From Plasmodiophora brassicae (Eukaryota > Endomyxa > Phytomyxea > Plasmodiophorida > Plasmodiophoridae), in contig JASFAU010000002.1 in assembly GCA_039704465.1 (NCBI GenBank), positions 1,488,001-1,552,000 on the forward strand: a stretch of 64,000 bases of DNA. The letters run 5' to 3'. The position numbers and the translations under genes are program-made. Below the pieces are notes generated by a model. That model was not told where the DNA came from. It worked only from the letters and a program-made list of their open reading frames with translations, and ran no database searches. Below are positions 18,591 to 30,426 of this stretch, piece by piece (position 1 is the first letter of the stretch; each line of letters starts with the position of its first letter).

Positions 18591-19944
18591 GCAGGGGTGT
18601 CATCGTTGTGGAACAGGCGGAATCCAGTAGGCCAACTAAGGTCGTGTCTACGACGGGATGACGGGCTGATATTGCTCGAACAGAGGGGTACGCGTCCGAC
18701 GGTGTCTTTGTATTCGTGTGCCACAGATGACGCTGGGCGCGACACTTGCCGTTCGTGTGCTTCGGATTGGCATCCGGGTGCAGCATGCACGGATCGTGGC
18801 GCGAATGATGTGGTGTCCGGGTCCGCCTGGTTCGTCGCGACTCGATTCGCCGTTTCGAAGGACGTCTGCTCGCGGCCGCGCGCTTAACAAATACGAGCCT
18901 CCTCGCTTGTTAATGAGGCCACGATGTCGGCGACTATTGGCCGTGTCTCCAGGTCACGGCTGTGCAGGCTGGCGGTGACGGCATCCAGTTCCGGCGACGC
19001 ATTGGCCACGAGCAGGGTGGTGACGAACGCGTCGGTGTTCACGAAGAGGTCTGGCGGGACTGTAGCACGAACGCGATGAGCAGCGGCCTGCAGCCTAGCA
19101 GCGTAGTTGACCACCGACTCGCCAGACTCTTGAGGGACGCCCATGAGGTCGCGCACGGCTCGGACAACTGATGCCAGGGTTGACGGACGGTATGCTTGGT
19201 AGAGGACTCGCCAGCACTGCGCCACCGATCCAGCATGCAAGAGCGCCAGAGCCTGGACGGTCTTCATGTCCAGCATGTTACTCAACAGGATCTCCCGCGC
19301 CAACGCCTCAGCCTTGGCGTCCACGGCGGTCGGCAGCGTGTCCGACGGTGTTCCATCCATCCTGATCCCGATCACGTCTCCATACCCTCGGTTCGTGAAG
19401 AACATGGCCGCGAATGGCGCCCACGTCGAAAACGCGTCCTGCGTGCCGTCGAACTTCGGGAACTGCGGTCGACCGGCGTTTGCACGACCAGACATGTCCA
19501 CGATCGGCGCGTGGATCGGGCTGGCGAATGTCGACGTGGTTGTCGATGGCGGCTGCGGCGTTTCGGGATGAGCCATCTGGTGCTGCATCGACCGGATTAA
19601 TGTTATCTTGCGGTGCCGGTCGTGGGCTGCCTTGGTTTCCGCCAGCACGGTGTCTAGATCGAGGTCTGATAGGGATGCGAAGTCGTCATCGACTGTCTGC
19701 GCCGACTGGCCCACGGCCATGACGCGGAGCGCGGCTGGGCGCTACGACTGTTAATCTGATGAAGCCGATAACGAAGTGAGTGTATTACGTACGGCGTTCG
19801 CGCAACGGCACGGTGGACGTTACAGTGGCGACGTAGTCGCCGACGACGACACGGTTGCCAACGACGGCGAGCACGGAATTTCGGAGTGCGTGACGGCGTG
19901 CTGCAGGCATGTGCTGCTGGTTGAACTGGACATGTTGTTTGACA
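18591..19944 (-). mobile_element. Copia element III, 5' part only
   Basis: 5' LTR at 19757-19944 (188 bp), primer site GATTAACAGTCGTA at 19756-19743, gag from the ATG at 19720 (MAVGQSAQ). The Gag frame (PKFDGTQDAFSTWAPFAAMF, LALLHAGSVAQCWRVLYQAY) runs to about 18884. After a frameshift the protease start (LLDSACSTTMTPL) follows, and the sequence stops at 18591 where the LTR of copia II begins. The Gag differs clearly from I and II, so this is a separate subfamily. Confidence 0.82.
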
Positions 19945-21541
19945 CCTTGCATGCCCTGCACTACAGTTCGCAGTCTGTTCAAATGGACATATGTTTCCTG
20001 CGGATAAGACAGGCATTGGAGAAATGCCGTCTTGTTGCCGGGGCAAGACCGAACGGTTCTATTATCTGCCGCGATTGTTACAGGTAGAATAATGTTAAAA
20101 TGTTATGCTGACGACTATTTTTCGCTAACTATAATGTAGATTCAACAGACTTTGAGCGTGATGATACTTCGTGCCGAGATCTCCCATCTGGAAGATATTG
20201 CCGAAAAGCCTAAAGCTTTCTATGGGGATTCGTCTGACGGAAGTATATTCCGCGACGTTTTCGTTCCCTTCGCACGGCGATGCAAACAGTATTCATAATC
20301 GTACTGCTCTACGTACCATGCACTGATTGTCGACGTGCTTCAATGTCCTTAGGAACAAATGTATCCCAATTGCGACCTCTACAGGCGTCGATGCCGCCCG
20401 CGTGACCAAATGGATGACCAAATCCCGGACGCCCATGCTGTCCGTAAATCTCTGCTTGCCTGAGGAGCTTCGCTGCAACGCAAGCCTTTTAATGCTGTAT
20501 GGTTTAATGCCTGAGATACGGGGTCCTCAAGCAGGTCGTGTTCGACAAGCCATTCAATGGTATTTCTTCATAGGTAGAACTTTTGAAGTCTACTTTATCA
20601 GCCGTTACATGGTACAGTCTTGACGTATTCGAGTTGAATCTTGGCTACTTGTACGGTGTCCCATACTGGGATGGGGATCTGCAGGAAATTCGACACTTTC
20701 GTGTTATCCACCTGCACCAGGTACGTACGTCCTATCGTTTCAGGGAACAGAAGTTGTATTCAACGGTAGATTTGTTTTTCCGATAGACCCATGATTACGT
20801 TGAATTCCCGAAACACGCCAAGTGTGTATTCCGAGGAAAACGCGATGCATGTAACCGCTGTCATGTCCAAGGACAGACTGTCGGGCATCAAACTATATGC
20901 CTGAACAGTACGGGTATGTTATAAAAATGTTGCAAATGTTGTTGTCGCTTTCTGGTGTCACCCCTAAGTATGACGTGCGTGTACCATTTAGATTGTCTCT
21001 TAAAAAGGGATTCGGACACCTTGCGGCGCATGGAAGCGAGGGACAGTTCCTCCCAAGGCGTATCCGACCAGCAAACCGCCCTTGACCCGGACATTGATTC
21101 CACTGGGTTGGTATGCGTTCGGAAACGCCACGCAATTCGTCCTGTGTGCGATGCACAGTTTCCTTTTAAACACACTGCCCCGGCTGTGGTCAATCATTAG
21201 CCCGAGGACTGGTTCGAAGTCTTGCGTTCTCTATATGCCCAGAAGGTTGCTTGTTGATGTGGCATTGACCGAACACGATGAAATACTGATGCAATGCAAA
21301 CAGATCGAAGAGGCTCTCGGCAAGACATTCGACAGGTCGCCATGATGGGCGGTTCCTGCTGACAAATATAGACCAGATTCTCGCACCGGCAGGACCGCAC
21401 TCGCCGTCAAAATGGATGAGCTTCTCCATTCGGTTCGCTGGTGCACAGGAAATTTGGAACGCTAGAATTACGGGAATATTAATTGACAGTACGTATGTTG
21501 TTTTGAAAGGGAACAGTATGAAGCCTGGAAACTGTCTCTTC
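19945..21541 (+). pseudogene. Decayed tnp2-type (CACTA-like) transposase, upstream part
   Basis: GC content drops here. At about 20380-20520 the plus strand reads GVDAARVTKWMTKSRTPML then SVNLCLPEELRCNASLL and LYGLMPEIRGPQ. This resembles the region of tnp2/Transposase_21 proteins in which a fixed stretch ends in LPxxLR, followed by a small-residue/GP motif. The rest is broken by frame changes, some perhaps introns. The DUF4218-like part of the same gene resumes at 23633 beyond the TRIM array. A CACTACAG octamer at 19959 may mark an end, but no partner was found. Assignment is by motif only. Confidence 0.45.
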
Positions 21542-23632
21542 TGATGAAGACGATAACGAAGTGATTTATTCCGACCGACATCGGCGCGAGACGGCGGCGA
21601 CGTAACGCTGTGTAACAGGGGCTTGCCAGCCGTTACCGACAACGGCGTCAGTGGCGGAGCCTCTGCCGTGGACGTTACACAGTCGCGCACAGTCACAGAG
21701 TCACCGTGTGCCGGTGGTACTGATGAAGACGATAACGAAGTGATTTATTCCGACCGACATCGGCGCGAGACGGCGGCGACGTAACGCTGTGTAACAGGGG
21801 CTTGCCAAGCCGCTACCGACAACGGCGCCAGTGGCGGAGCCTCTGCCGTGGACGTTACGCAGTCGCGCACAGTCACGGTGTCACCGTTTGCCGGTGGTAC
21901 GACATGGTCCTTGACACGCCCCCTCCAACGGCACGCGGTTGCATGCGGAAGACGGTCGAACGGATGTGTCCCGGCTTGACCTTTGACTCTGGATCATGAA
22001 CAACACCGCCTTGCACGTGCTCATATGCCTTGGCTCGTTGACGCGGCACGAGACGGATTGTGGCGTAGCTAGAGGTGACATGAATGGCGCAATTTGCTGA
22101 GGCGGGTTCGACGATGACGCGCAGGGTGTTGGATCTGGCTCAGGACGACGTCGACGCAGATTGCGCCGACGGACAACGTTATCTTGCGAAGCGATTGAGG
22201 GAAGCGATTGAGGCCCGTACGACCGGCGTACGCCTGGCGCTTACGTCCCGGTACTGGTTCTGGATCCCCTTAATGACGGCCTGCCTTGCTGGCGCGATCT
22301 GCCTGGACACTCTTGCGCGTGGCGCGGACTCGAGCGGGCGTTCGTGGCGCGTTGTGCAGAAGCAGGGTCAGGGCAGAGACGCAGTGACGCGGGACTGGCA
22401 CTGGATGGCACCGGCGCGCGGGGCGCCGGCGGGCTCCCCGCCTCGAAGCGCGTAGAGCGCGTACGACTGTTAATCTGATGAAGACGATAACGAAGTGATT
22501 TATTCCACTGACATCGACACGAGACGATGGCGACGTAACGCAGTGTAACAGGGCTTGCCAAAGCCGTTACCGGCAACGGCGACGGTGGCGGAGCCTCTGT
22601 TGTGGACGTGACACAGCCGCGCACAGTCACAGCGTCATCGTGTGCCGGTGGTAGGACATGGTCCTCGACACGCCCCCTCAACGGCACGCGGTTGCATGCG
22701 GAAGGCGGTCGAACGGACGTGTCCCGGCTGGACCTTCGACTCTGGATCATGTACAACACGACCTTGCTCGTGCTCGTATGTCTTGGCTTGTGATAACGAA
22801 GTGATTTATTCCGACCGACATCGGCGCGAGACGGCGGCGACGTAACGCTGTGTAACAGGGGCTTGCCAAGCCGCTACCGACAACGGCGCCAGTGGCGGAG
22901 CCTCTGCCATGGACGTTACGCAGTCGCGCACAGTCACGGTGTCACCGTTTGCCGGTGGTACGACATGGTCCTTGACAGGTACGACATTGTCCTCGACACG
23001 CCCCCTCCAACGGCACGCGGTTGCATGCGGAAGACGGTCGAACGGACGTGTCCCGGCTCGACCGTTGGCTCTGGATCATGAACAACACGGCCTTGCACGT
23101 GCACATATGTCTTGGCTCGTTGACGCGGCACGAGACGGATCGTGGCGTAGCTAGAGGTGACATGGACGGCGCGATTTGCTGAGGCTGCTGTCGACGATGA
23201 CAACGCAGGGCTCCTGGTCTGGCTCAGGACGAAATCGACGCTGAGCGCGCCGGCGGACAACGTTATCTTGAAAGACGAGTGTGGCAAGCGATTGAGGCCC
23301 GTACGACTGGCGTACGCCTGGCGCTTACGTCCCGGTACTGGTTCTGGATCCCCGTAGGACGACCTGCCTTGCTAGCGCGATCTGCCTTGGCTCTCTGGCG
23401 CGTGGCGCGGACTCGAGCGGGCAATCGTGGCGCGTTGTGCAGAAACAGGGTCAGGGTAGAGACGCAGTGACGCGGGACTGGCACTGGATGGCACCGGCGC
23501 GCGGGGCGCCGGTGGGCTCGCCGCCTCGAAGTAACGAGTGATTTATTCCGACCGACATCGGCGCGAGACGGCGGCGACGTAACGCTGTGTTACAGGGGCT
23601 TGCCAAGCCGTTACCGTGGCGGAGCCTCCGCC
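21542..23632 (-). mobile_element. TRIM tandem array, minus orientation, rearranged
   Basis: At least five TRIM LTRs alternate with interiors: a truncated LTR 21542-21720; LTR 21721-21916; a full interior to 22475; LTR 22476-22671; a shortened interior; LTR about 22793-22999 with a 21-bp internal duplication (GTACGACAT..TCCT..GACA); interior to about 23530; and a truncated LTR to 23632. Each interior begins with the primer site or ends with the polypurine tract of the TRIM family (GATTAACAGTCGTA visible at 22475-22462). Copies are diverged, so this array is older than the one at 26529-30421. It splits the tnp2/DUF4218 gene. Confidence 0.82.
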
Positions 23633-25010
23633 AAATTTGGAAGGCGCACGATTCGCTTCTGTGGGCCAGCGACTTCGGTTTAGCGGTGTTTCACAACCTG
23701 GCGAACGAATGTTTGAGAAAATCAGGAACGCGTATTTCTCATTCGTTGACACGTGCAATCGCCTGCTTTCGAAGTGCATTCTTAAAAAACGACTTACCAA
23801 AGCTTAAAGATCAACTGTTCCAAGCTTGCAATGAACTCGAACGCGTCGCGCCATCAACGTTGATGACAATCTCAGTAGGTGTTGTACTATGCTGTCGCAA
23901 ATTAAAGCTAACCCCTGTCTTTGAAGGTACACTCGGTTGTTCATCTACCCGAAATAATCGAACTCTTTGGCCCCTTCGCAGGGTTTGTGTGGGCCTTCCT
24001 GATGGAACGGTTCACGTTGCGAATGAAAAATTTCGTAATGTCTACTGTTGGATTTTCAGCGAATATCGTGAAGAATTATCAGCTATGCTCGGCATCCATC
24101 AAGCTGAGGTACTTTCATCATGTCTATGCGAGATCACGGGACTGACCATTGCTTCCAGGTTTGCCTATCCTGGTCGCTTCAAGCACTCCACTCTCTCGAG
24201 TCGCAAACTTTCCTGCATGGACACTCCTTGCACTGGAACAATGCTGTTACAACTTTCTTGAGCTCGCCCCTTCAAGGAAAGGACCATGACATTATCTGAT
24301 GATGATAGATGCCACTTGCATCAGAACTTATGCACCGATGACTGGCAGCATTACCACAACTCGCCTGTCGTTCAGCACTACCGCAAGGTGTGCCGATTGT
24401 TTCGAAGGGAAGTGGACTCCCCAATCGAGCGCTTCAGCGAGATGCGACTTCACATCGGCTCATTCGACGCATTCTGCGGACACTGTCACGGTCGAGTCGC
24501 TGCCTTGGCGACTCAGCCAGCACCTAATTGGGATCCTCCGCAGCGCACTAGTACATAAACGTCCACGGCGTTGGACCGACCTCAGTCGGTCAATCCGTGT
24601 GGTTGACACATCTTGCTCTGTCGTCACAAACACGTTGCCGGAATGCGTCTGCTGCCATCAACGTGCGAGGTTTTCAACGAAGCATGCTTTGGTAATTTCA
24701 CAGGCATGTAGTTCAATCACTTCTTAAATTACTAACCAACGGGTTACAGGCAACTGCCTCTGGAAGGCAAACCTGGCGGAGAATGGCGACGAGCCAACGA
24801 CGAACAACCACTTGGTCGTGACGGTCGGTGAAGGCTGGCGATATTTGGGCGCCATTCGCCGGTTGGCGCGCGTATCCCTTCCGTCCCAGAACCAGCTGCG
24901 AACGTTCAACGTTCCAACTGGAATGTTTTTATTGCTACAAGTAAGGCACTTGGTGTGCATACCCGACTCGGAAGTCTTATTTGAGCATAAGGTGGTGGGA
25001 AATTGGCAAC
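23633..25010 (+). pseudogene. DUF4218-like C-terminal part of tnp2-type transposase
   Basis: Plus-strand frames read GERMFEKIRNAYFSFVDTCN, then KLKDQLFQACNELERVAPST, and after a probable 52-nt intron (about 23876-23926) VHSVVHLPEIIELFGPF and MERFTLRMKNFV. This follows the DUF4218 pattern: a paired Leu/Glu helix, Pro-Ser, HLxxHLPE..GP, then ER..L..L/MK. DUF4218 follows Transposase_21 in CACTA/En-Spm proteins. A frame change near 23790 and a solo LTR at 24484 break it. A further stretch at 24812-24940 (VTVGEGWRYLGAIRRLARVS) may be its C-terminus. Confidence 0.55.
24484..24628 (+). repeat. Solo LTR of the gypsy B family
   Basis: 145 bp, TGTCACGG..GTCACA, matching the 5' LTR at 30773-30918 with scattered changes. 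The hairpin GACCGAC-CTCA-GTCGGTC is preserved. Flanks are GACAC and AACAC, a near but imperfect 5-bp duplication, consistent with an old insertion reduced by LTR-LTR recombination. Confidence 0.8.
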
Positions 25011-25299
25011 GCTGACCCTGACTTGGAAGCCGGAGGACCCTGTGGTCTGACGCTTCCAGGATACATTACTCTTGAATCGACCTCTTCTTTCAGCCCTTGG
25101 TTCCCCGTTGAGCAAGCCGTACCGAATAACGTCGTCCTGGTGCCCAGCGTCCTGAATCTGAGATCTCACGATACCGGAAGTCGTAAACGTCGACGTGTCA
25201 GCGTCGACATTCAATTCGTCTATATGCTTGGCCGTTTCCAACATGGTTCCCGGCTCATTAATTTCGGCAAGTTTATTCGATTAAGGCACAGTTAGTTCT

Positions 25300-26180
25300 T
25301 GAGAGCAAGGCGTCGAAACCGTGGATGTCTCACCGTCACCATCTACCAGCGACTCTCTCATTATTCGACGTTAGCTCGTGATTACCAGCATGTGAGGAGC
25401 ACAGTGGCTGCAAAAACGTCGTCTGCAGTCGCTTTGCATCTACAAGGTGATCCGGATTGAATGCGGGTGACGTTTCTGCAGCCTACCTGCATCCTAAAGG
25501 GATGCAGATTGAATGCGGATGACGTTTCCGCAGCCTACCTGCATCCTAAAGGAGATGCAGGTAGGATGCAGAAACGTCCACCTGCATCCAACCAACCGGG
25601 GGGCGCTGCCCCAGTGACCTAGCTGGTCAGGAGTACCAGCAGCAGGTCAGCAAGCAGTTGTGGGACCGCAAGGTCCCCAGTTCGAGGCACGATCTCCCCC
25701 AAAAAGGTCCCGGTGACCAACAGCCGTAAATGTTGAAGGGGTGTTTAGTGATCAGGCAGCCCAAAGTGCCAGAGCTTTAGGGGTCTCGCTTGAGCGTCTG
25801 GGAGGTAAAGGAACGGCCCGTAACAAGTGTATGTCGGCGCCCCGGCGTAGGCAGTATGGCGAAGAGGTCCGACAAGAGTGCAGTCGACAGGTCCGAGCGA
25901 ATCACGTCCCGTTCCGATATCGTTCAAGGCGCGATGAACCCAGTACAAAGGTGATGGGCCGGCACTGCCAGGCCGTGGGATGTTGGCGTTCTGCTGCTGA
26001 ACCTTCGATCCTCGGACTCGAGACCGAGGCGCCTGCGTGAAAAGCGCGAAACCAAACCAAACCTGCATCCAACCTGCAGCCGGTCTGCAGTCATTTCGCA
26101 TCCGATCTGACGCCAGTGGACGGAGCTCATTTTGGATGACTGGAACACCTCCAAATAAGAAACAAGGCCGACATGGAACG
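25300..26180. other. No gene recognised; foldback repeat at one end
   Basis: A 100-aa plus-strand frame (25741-26040, Arg-rich) has no recognisable domain. Repeated CTGCATC/GATGCAG motifs occur at both ends (25425-25590 and 26062-26105), so the whole interval might be a non-autonomous DNA element. Confidence 0.4.
25455..25580. repeat. 52-bp direct repeat plus inverted copy (foldback)
   Basis: A unit starting GATTGAATGCGG at 25455 repeats at 25507. Then an inverted copy of its second half follows (25553-25577), giving CTACCTGCATC/GATGCAGGTAG perfect arms within a longer 25-bp arm pair with one mismatch. Confidence 0.7.
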
Positions 26181-26189
26181 CTTACCCGA

Positions 26190-26528
26190 ACTTACAGATT
26201 TTGATTTCTTCGAAAGGAAACGTCTCGGCAACGACCTGTTCGATCTGGTGTTCCTCCACAAGCCATTGCTGTACCCGTCTTAGCAACTCCTTCTTGGTGG
26301 ACAAGGCCACAAAATCTGCCAGCTTGTGGTCCGGGACCAACCTGCCAACGGGACATGTCAAACTTGTTGCAAACGAGATATAGATTATACATACTGCTTC
26401 AAAGTTTCCTTGCAAAAGAGGAGAAGTTGAAAGCGCGCCGAGTCTGTCCTCTGGCGGACACCTTTGCCGAGAAACGACAGCAGGTGAGCGTGGAACAACA
26501 GATCCCGCGAACGCTTGAACATCTCCTT
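26190..26528 (-). pseudogene. Unidentified exon pair beside the TRIM array
   Basis: The minus strand holds a protein-like stretch (VPDHKLADFVALSTKKELLR, then VQQWLVEEHQIEQVVAET) bounded by AG at about 26387 and GTAAGCG at about 26190. Upstream of a short intron (GTATGTATAATC..TTGGCAG) is another open stretch that continues across the TRIM array into 30427-30480 if the array and one TCCTT are removed. I do not recognise the family. It may be a host gene or an old transposon gene broken by the array. Confidence 0.4.
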
Positions 26529-29500
26529 TGTCGAGGATCATGTCGTACCACCGGCACACGGTGACGCCGTGACTGTGCGCGACTGCGTAACGTCCACGGC
26601 AGAGGCTCCGCCACTGACGCCGTTGTCGGTAACGGATTGGCAAGCCCCTGTTACACAGCGTTACGTCGCCGCCGTCTCGCGCCGATGTCGGTCGGAATAA
26701 ATCACTTCGTTATCGTCTTCATTAGATTAACAGTCGTACGCGTTCTACGCGCTTCGAGGCGGCGAGCCCGCCGGTGCCATCCAGTGCCAGTCCCGCGTCA
26801 CCGCGTCTCTGCCCTGACCCTGCTTCTGCACAACGCGCCACGAACGCCCACTCCAGTCGCGCCACGCGCCAGAGAGCCGAGGCAGATCGCGCAAGCAAGG
26901 CAGGCCGTCATTACGGGAATCCAGAACCAGTACCGGAACGTAAGCGCCAGGCGTACGCCGGTCGTACGGGCCTCAATCGCTTGCCTCAACCTCTTCTCGA
27001 TATAACGTTGTCCGCCGGCGCCTTCGGCGTCGGTGTCGTCCCGAGCCAGGTCCTCCTCTCTGTGTCGTCATTGACGACTCCGCCCCAGCATATCGCGCCA
27101 TACATGTCAGCTCTAGCTACGCCACGATCCGTCTCGTGTCGCGTCAACAAGCCAAGACATACGAGCACGAGCAAGGTCGTGTTGTTCATGATCCAGAGTC
27201 AAAGGTCCAGCCGGGACACATCCGTTCGACCGTCTTCCGCATGCAACCGCGTGCCGTTGTTGGGGGCGTGTCGAGGATCATGTCGTACCACCGGCACACG
27301 GTGACGCCGTGACTGTGCGCGACTGCGTAACGTCCACGGCAGAGGCTCCGCCACTGACGCCGTTGTCGGTAACGGATTGGCAAGCCCCTGTTACACAGCG
27401 TTACGTCGCCGCCGTCTCGCGCCGATGTCGGTCGGAATAAATCACTTCGTTATCGTCTTCATTAGATTAACAGTCGTACGCGTTCTACGCGCTTCGAGGC
27501 GGCGAGCCCGCCGGTGCCATCCAGTGCCAGTCCCGCGTCACCGCGTCTCTGCCCTGACCCTGCTTCTGCACAACGCGCCACGAACGCCCACTCCAGTCGC
27601 GCCACGCGCCAGAGAGCCGAGGCAGATCGCGCAAGCAAGGCAGGCCGTCATTACGGGAATCCAGAACCAGTACCGGAACGTAAGCGCCAGGCGTACGCCG
27701 GTCGTACGGGCCTCAATCGCTTGCCTCAACCTCTTCTCGATATAACGTTGTCCGCCGGCGCCTTCGGCGTCGGTGTCGTCCCGAGCCAGGTCCTCCTCTC
27801 TGTGTCGTCATTGACGACTCCGCCCCAGCATATCGCGCCATACATGTCAGCTCTAGCTACGCCACGATCCGTCTCGTGTCGCGTCAACAAGCCAAGACAT
27901 ACGAGCACGAGCAAGGTCGTGTTGTTCATGATCCAGAGTCAAAGGTCCAGCCGGGACACATCCGTTCGACCGTCTTCCGCATGCAACCGCGTGCCGTTGG
28001 AGGGGGCGTGTCGAGGATCATGTCGTACCACCGGCACACGGTGACGCCGTGACTGTGCGCGACTGCGTAACGTCCACGGCAGAGGCTCCGCCACTGACGC
28101 CGTTGTCGGTAACGGATTGGCAAGCCCCTGTTACACAGCGTTACGTCGCCGCCGTCTCGCGCCGATGTCGGTCGGAATAAATCACTTCGTTATCGTCTTC
28201 ATTAGATTAACAGTCGTACGCGTTCTACGCGCTTCGAGGCGGCGAGCCCGCCGGTGCCATCCAGTGCCAGTCCCGCGTCACCGCGTCTCTGCCCTGACCC
28301 TGCTTCTGCACAACGCGCCACGAACGCCCACTCCAGTCGCGCCACGCGCCAGAGAGCCGAGGCAGATCGCGCAAGCAAGGCAGGCCGTCATTACGGGAAT
28401 CCAGAACCAGTACCGGAACGTAAGCGCCAGGCGTACGCCGGTCGTACGGGCCTCAATCGCTTGCCTCAACCTCTTCTCGATATAACGTTGTCCGCCGGCG
28501 CCTTCGGCGTCGGTGTCGTCCCGAGCCAGGTCCTCCTCTCTGTGTCGTCATTGACGACTCCGCCCCAGCATATCGCGCCATACATGTCAGCTCTAGTACG
28601 CGCCACGATCCGTCTCGTGTCGCGTCAACAAGCCAAGACATACGAGCACGAGCAAGGTCGTGTTGTTCATGATCCAGAGTCAAAGGTCCAGCCGGGACAC
28701 ATCCGTTCGACCGTCTTCCGCATGCAACCGCGTGCCGTTGGAGGGGGCGTGTCGAGGATCATGTCGTACCACCGGCACACGGTGACGCCGTGACTGTGCG
28801 CGACTGCGTAACGTCCACGGCAGAGGCTCCGCCACTGACGCCGTTGTCGGTAACGGATTGGCAAGCCCCTGTTACACAGCGTTACGTCGCCGCCGTCTCG
28901 CGCCGATGTCGGTCGGAATAAATCACTTCGTTATCGTCTTCATTAGATTAACAGTCGTACGCGTTCTACGCGCTTCGAGGCGGCGAGCCCGCCGGTGCCA
29001 TCCAGTGCCAGTCCCGCGTCACCGCGTCTCTGCCCTGACCCTGCTTCTGCACAACGCGCCACGAACGCCCACTCCAGTCGCGCCACGCGCCAGAGAGCCG
29101 AGGCAGATCGCGCAAGCAAGGCAGGCCGTCATTACGGGAATCCAGAACCAGTACCGGAACGTAAGCGCCAGGCGTACGCCGGTCGTACGGGCCTCAATCG
29201 CTTGCCTCAACCTCTTCTCGATATAACGTTGTCCGCCGGCGCCTTCGGCGTCGGTGTCGTCCCGAGCCAGGTCCTCCTCTCTGTGTCGTCATTGACGACT
29301 CCGCCCCAGCATATCGCGCCATACATGTCAGCTCTAGCTACGCCACGATCCGTCTCGTGTCGCGTCAACAAGCCAAGACATACGAGCACGAGCAAGGTCG
29401 TGTTGTTCATGATCCAGAGTCAAAGGTCCAGCCGGGACACATCCGTTCGACCGTCTTCCGCATGCAACCGCGTGCCGTTGGGGGCGTGTCGAGGATCATG

Positions 29501-30421
29501 TCGTACCACCGGCACACGGTGACGCCGTGACTGTGCGCGACTGCGTAACGTCCACGGCAGAGGCTCCGCCACTGACGCCGTTGTCGGTAACGGATTGGCA
29601 AGCCCCTGTTACACAGCGTTACGTCGCCGCCGTCTCGCGCCGATGTCGGTCGGAATAAATCACTTCGTTATCGTCTTCATTAGATTAACAGTCGTACGCG
29701 TTCTACGCGCTTCGAGGCGGCGAGCCCGCCGGTGCCATCCAGTGCCAGTCCCGCGTCACCGCGTCTCTGCCCTGACCCTGCTTCTGCACAACGCGCCACG
29801 AACGCCCACTCCAGTCGCGCCACGCGCCAGAGAGCCGAGGCAGATCGCGCAAGCAAGGCAGGCCGTCATTACGGGAATCCAGAACCAGTACCGGAACGTA
29901 AGCGCCAGGCGTACGCCGGTCGTACGGGCCTCAATCGCTTGCCTCAACCTCTTCTCGATATAACGTTGTCCGCCGGCGCCTTCGGCGTCGGTGTCGTCCC
30001 GAGCCAGGTCCTCCTCTCTGTGTCGTCATTGACGACTCCGCCCCAGCATATCGCGCCATACATGTCAGCTCTAGCTACGCCACGATCCGTCTCGTTCGCG
30101 TCAACAAGCCAAGACATACGAGCACGAGCAAGGTCGTGTTGTTCATGATCCAGAGTCAAAGGTCCAGCCGGGACACATCCGTTCGACCGTCTTCCGCATG
30201 CAACCGCGTGCCGTTGGAGGGGGCGTGTCGAGGATCATGTCGTACCACCGGCACACGGTGACGCCGTGACTGTGCGCGACTGCGTAACGTCCACGGCAGA
30301 GGCTCCGCCACTGACGCCGTTGTCGGTAACGGATTGGCAAGCCCCTGTTACACAGCGTTACGTCGCCGCCGTCTCGCGCCGATGTCGGTCGGAATAAATC
30401 ACTTCGTTATCGTCTTCATTA
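26529..30421 (+). mobile_element. TRIM tandem array: six LTRs, five interiors, one TSD pair
   Basis: LTR starts lie at 26529, 27269, 28009, 28750, 29487 and 30226, giving periods of 740, 740, 741, 737 and 739 bp. Each interior (about 545 bp) begins with the primer site GATTAACAGTCGTA and ends with a polypurine tract (GGAGGGGG or variants such as TGTTGGGGG) before the next TGTCGAGG. The units are almost identical. The 5-bp duplication TCCTT flanks the array as a whole (26524-26528, 30422-30426), and the last LTR ends TTCATTA exactly at it. ORFs of 63-179 codons recur on both strands but hold no known domain. Confidence 0.93.
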
Positions 30422-30426
30422 TCCTT

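Noticed and set aside
25741..26040. 100-aa Arg-rich plus-strand ORF as a gene
   Set aside because: No domain, no splice support, and it lies in a possible non-autonomous element.
26637..30148. Repeated ORFs of 63-179 codons in the TRIM array as a gene family
   Set aside because: They lie in non-coding LTR/interior sequence, occur on both strands, and have no domains. Repetition only reflects copy number.
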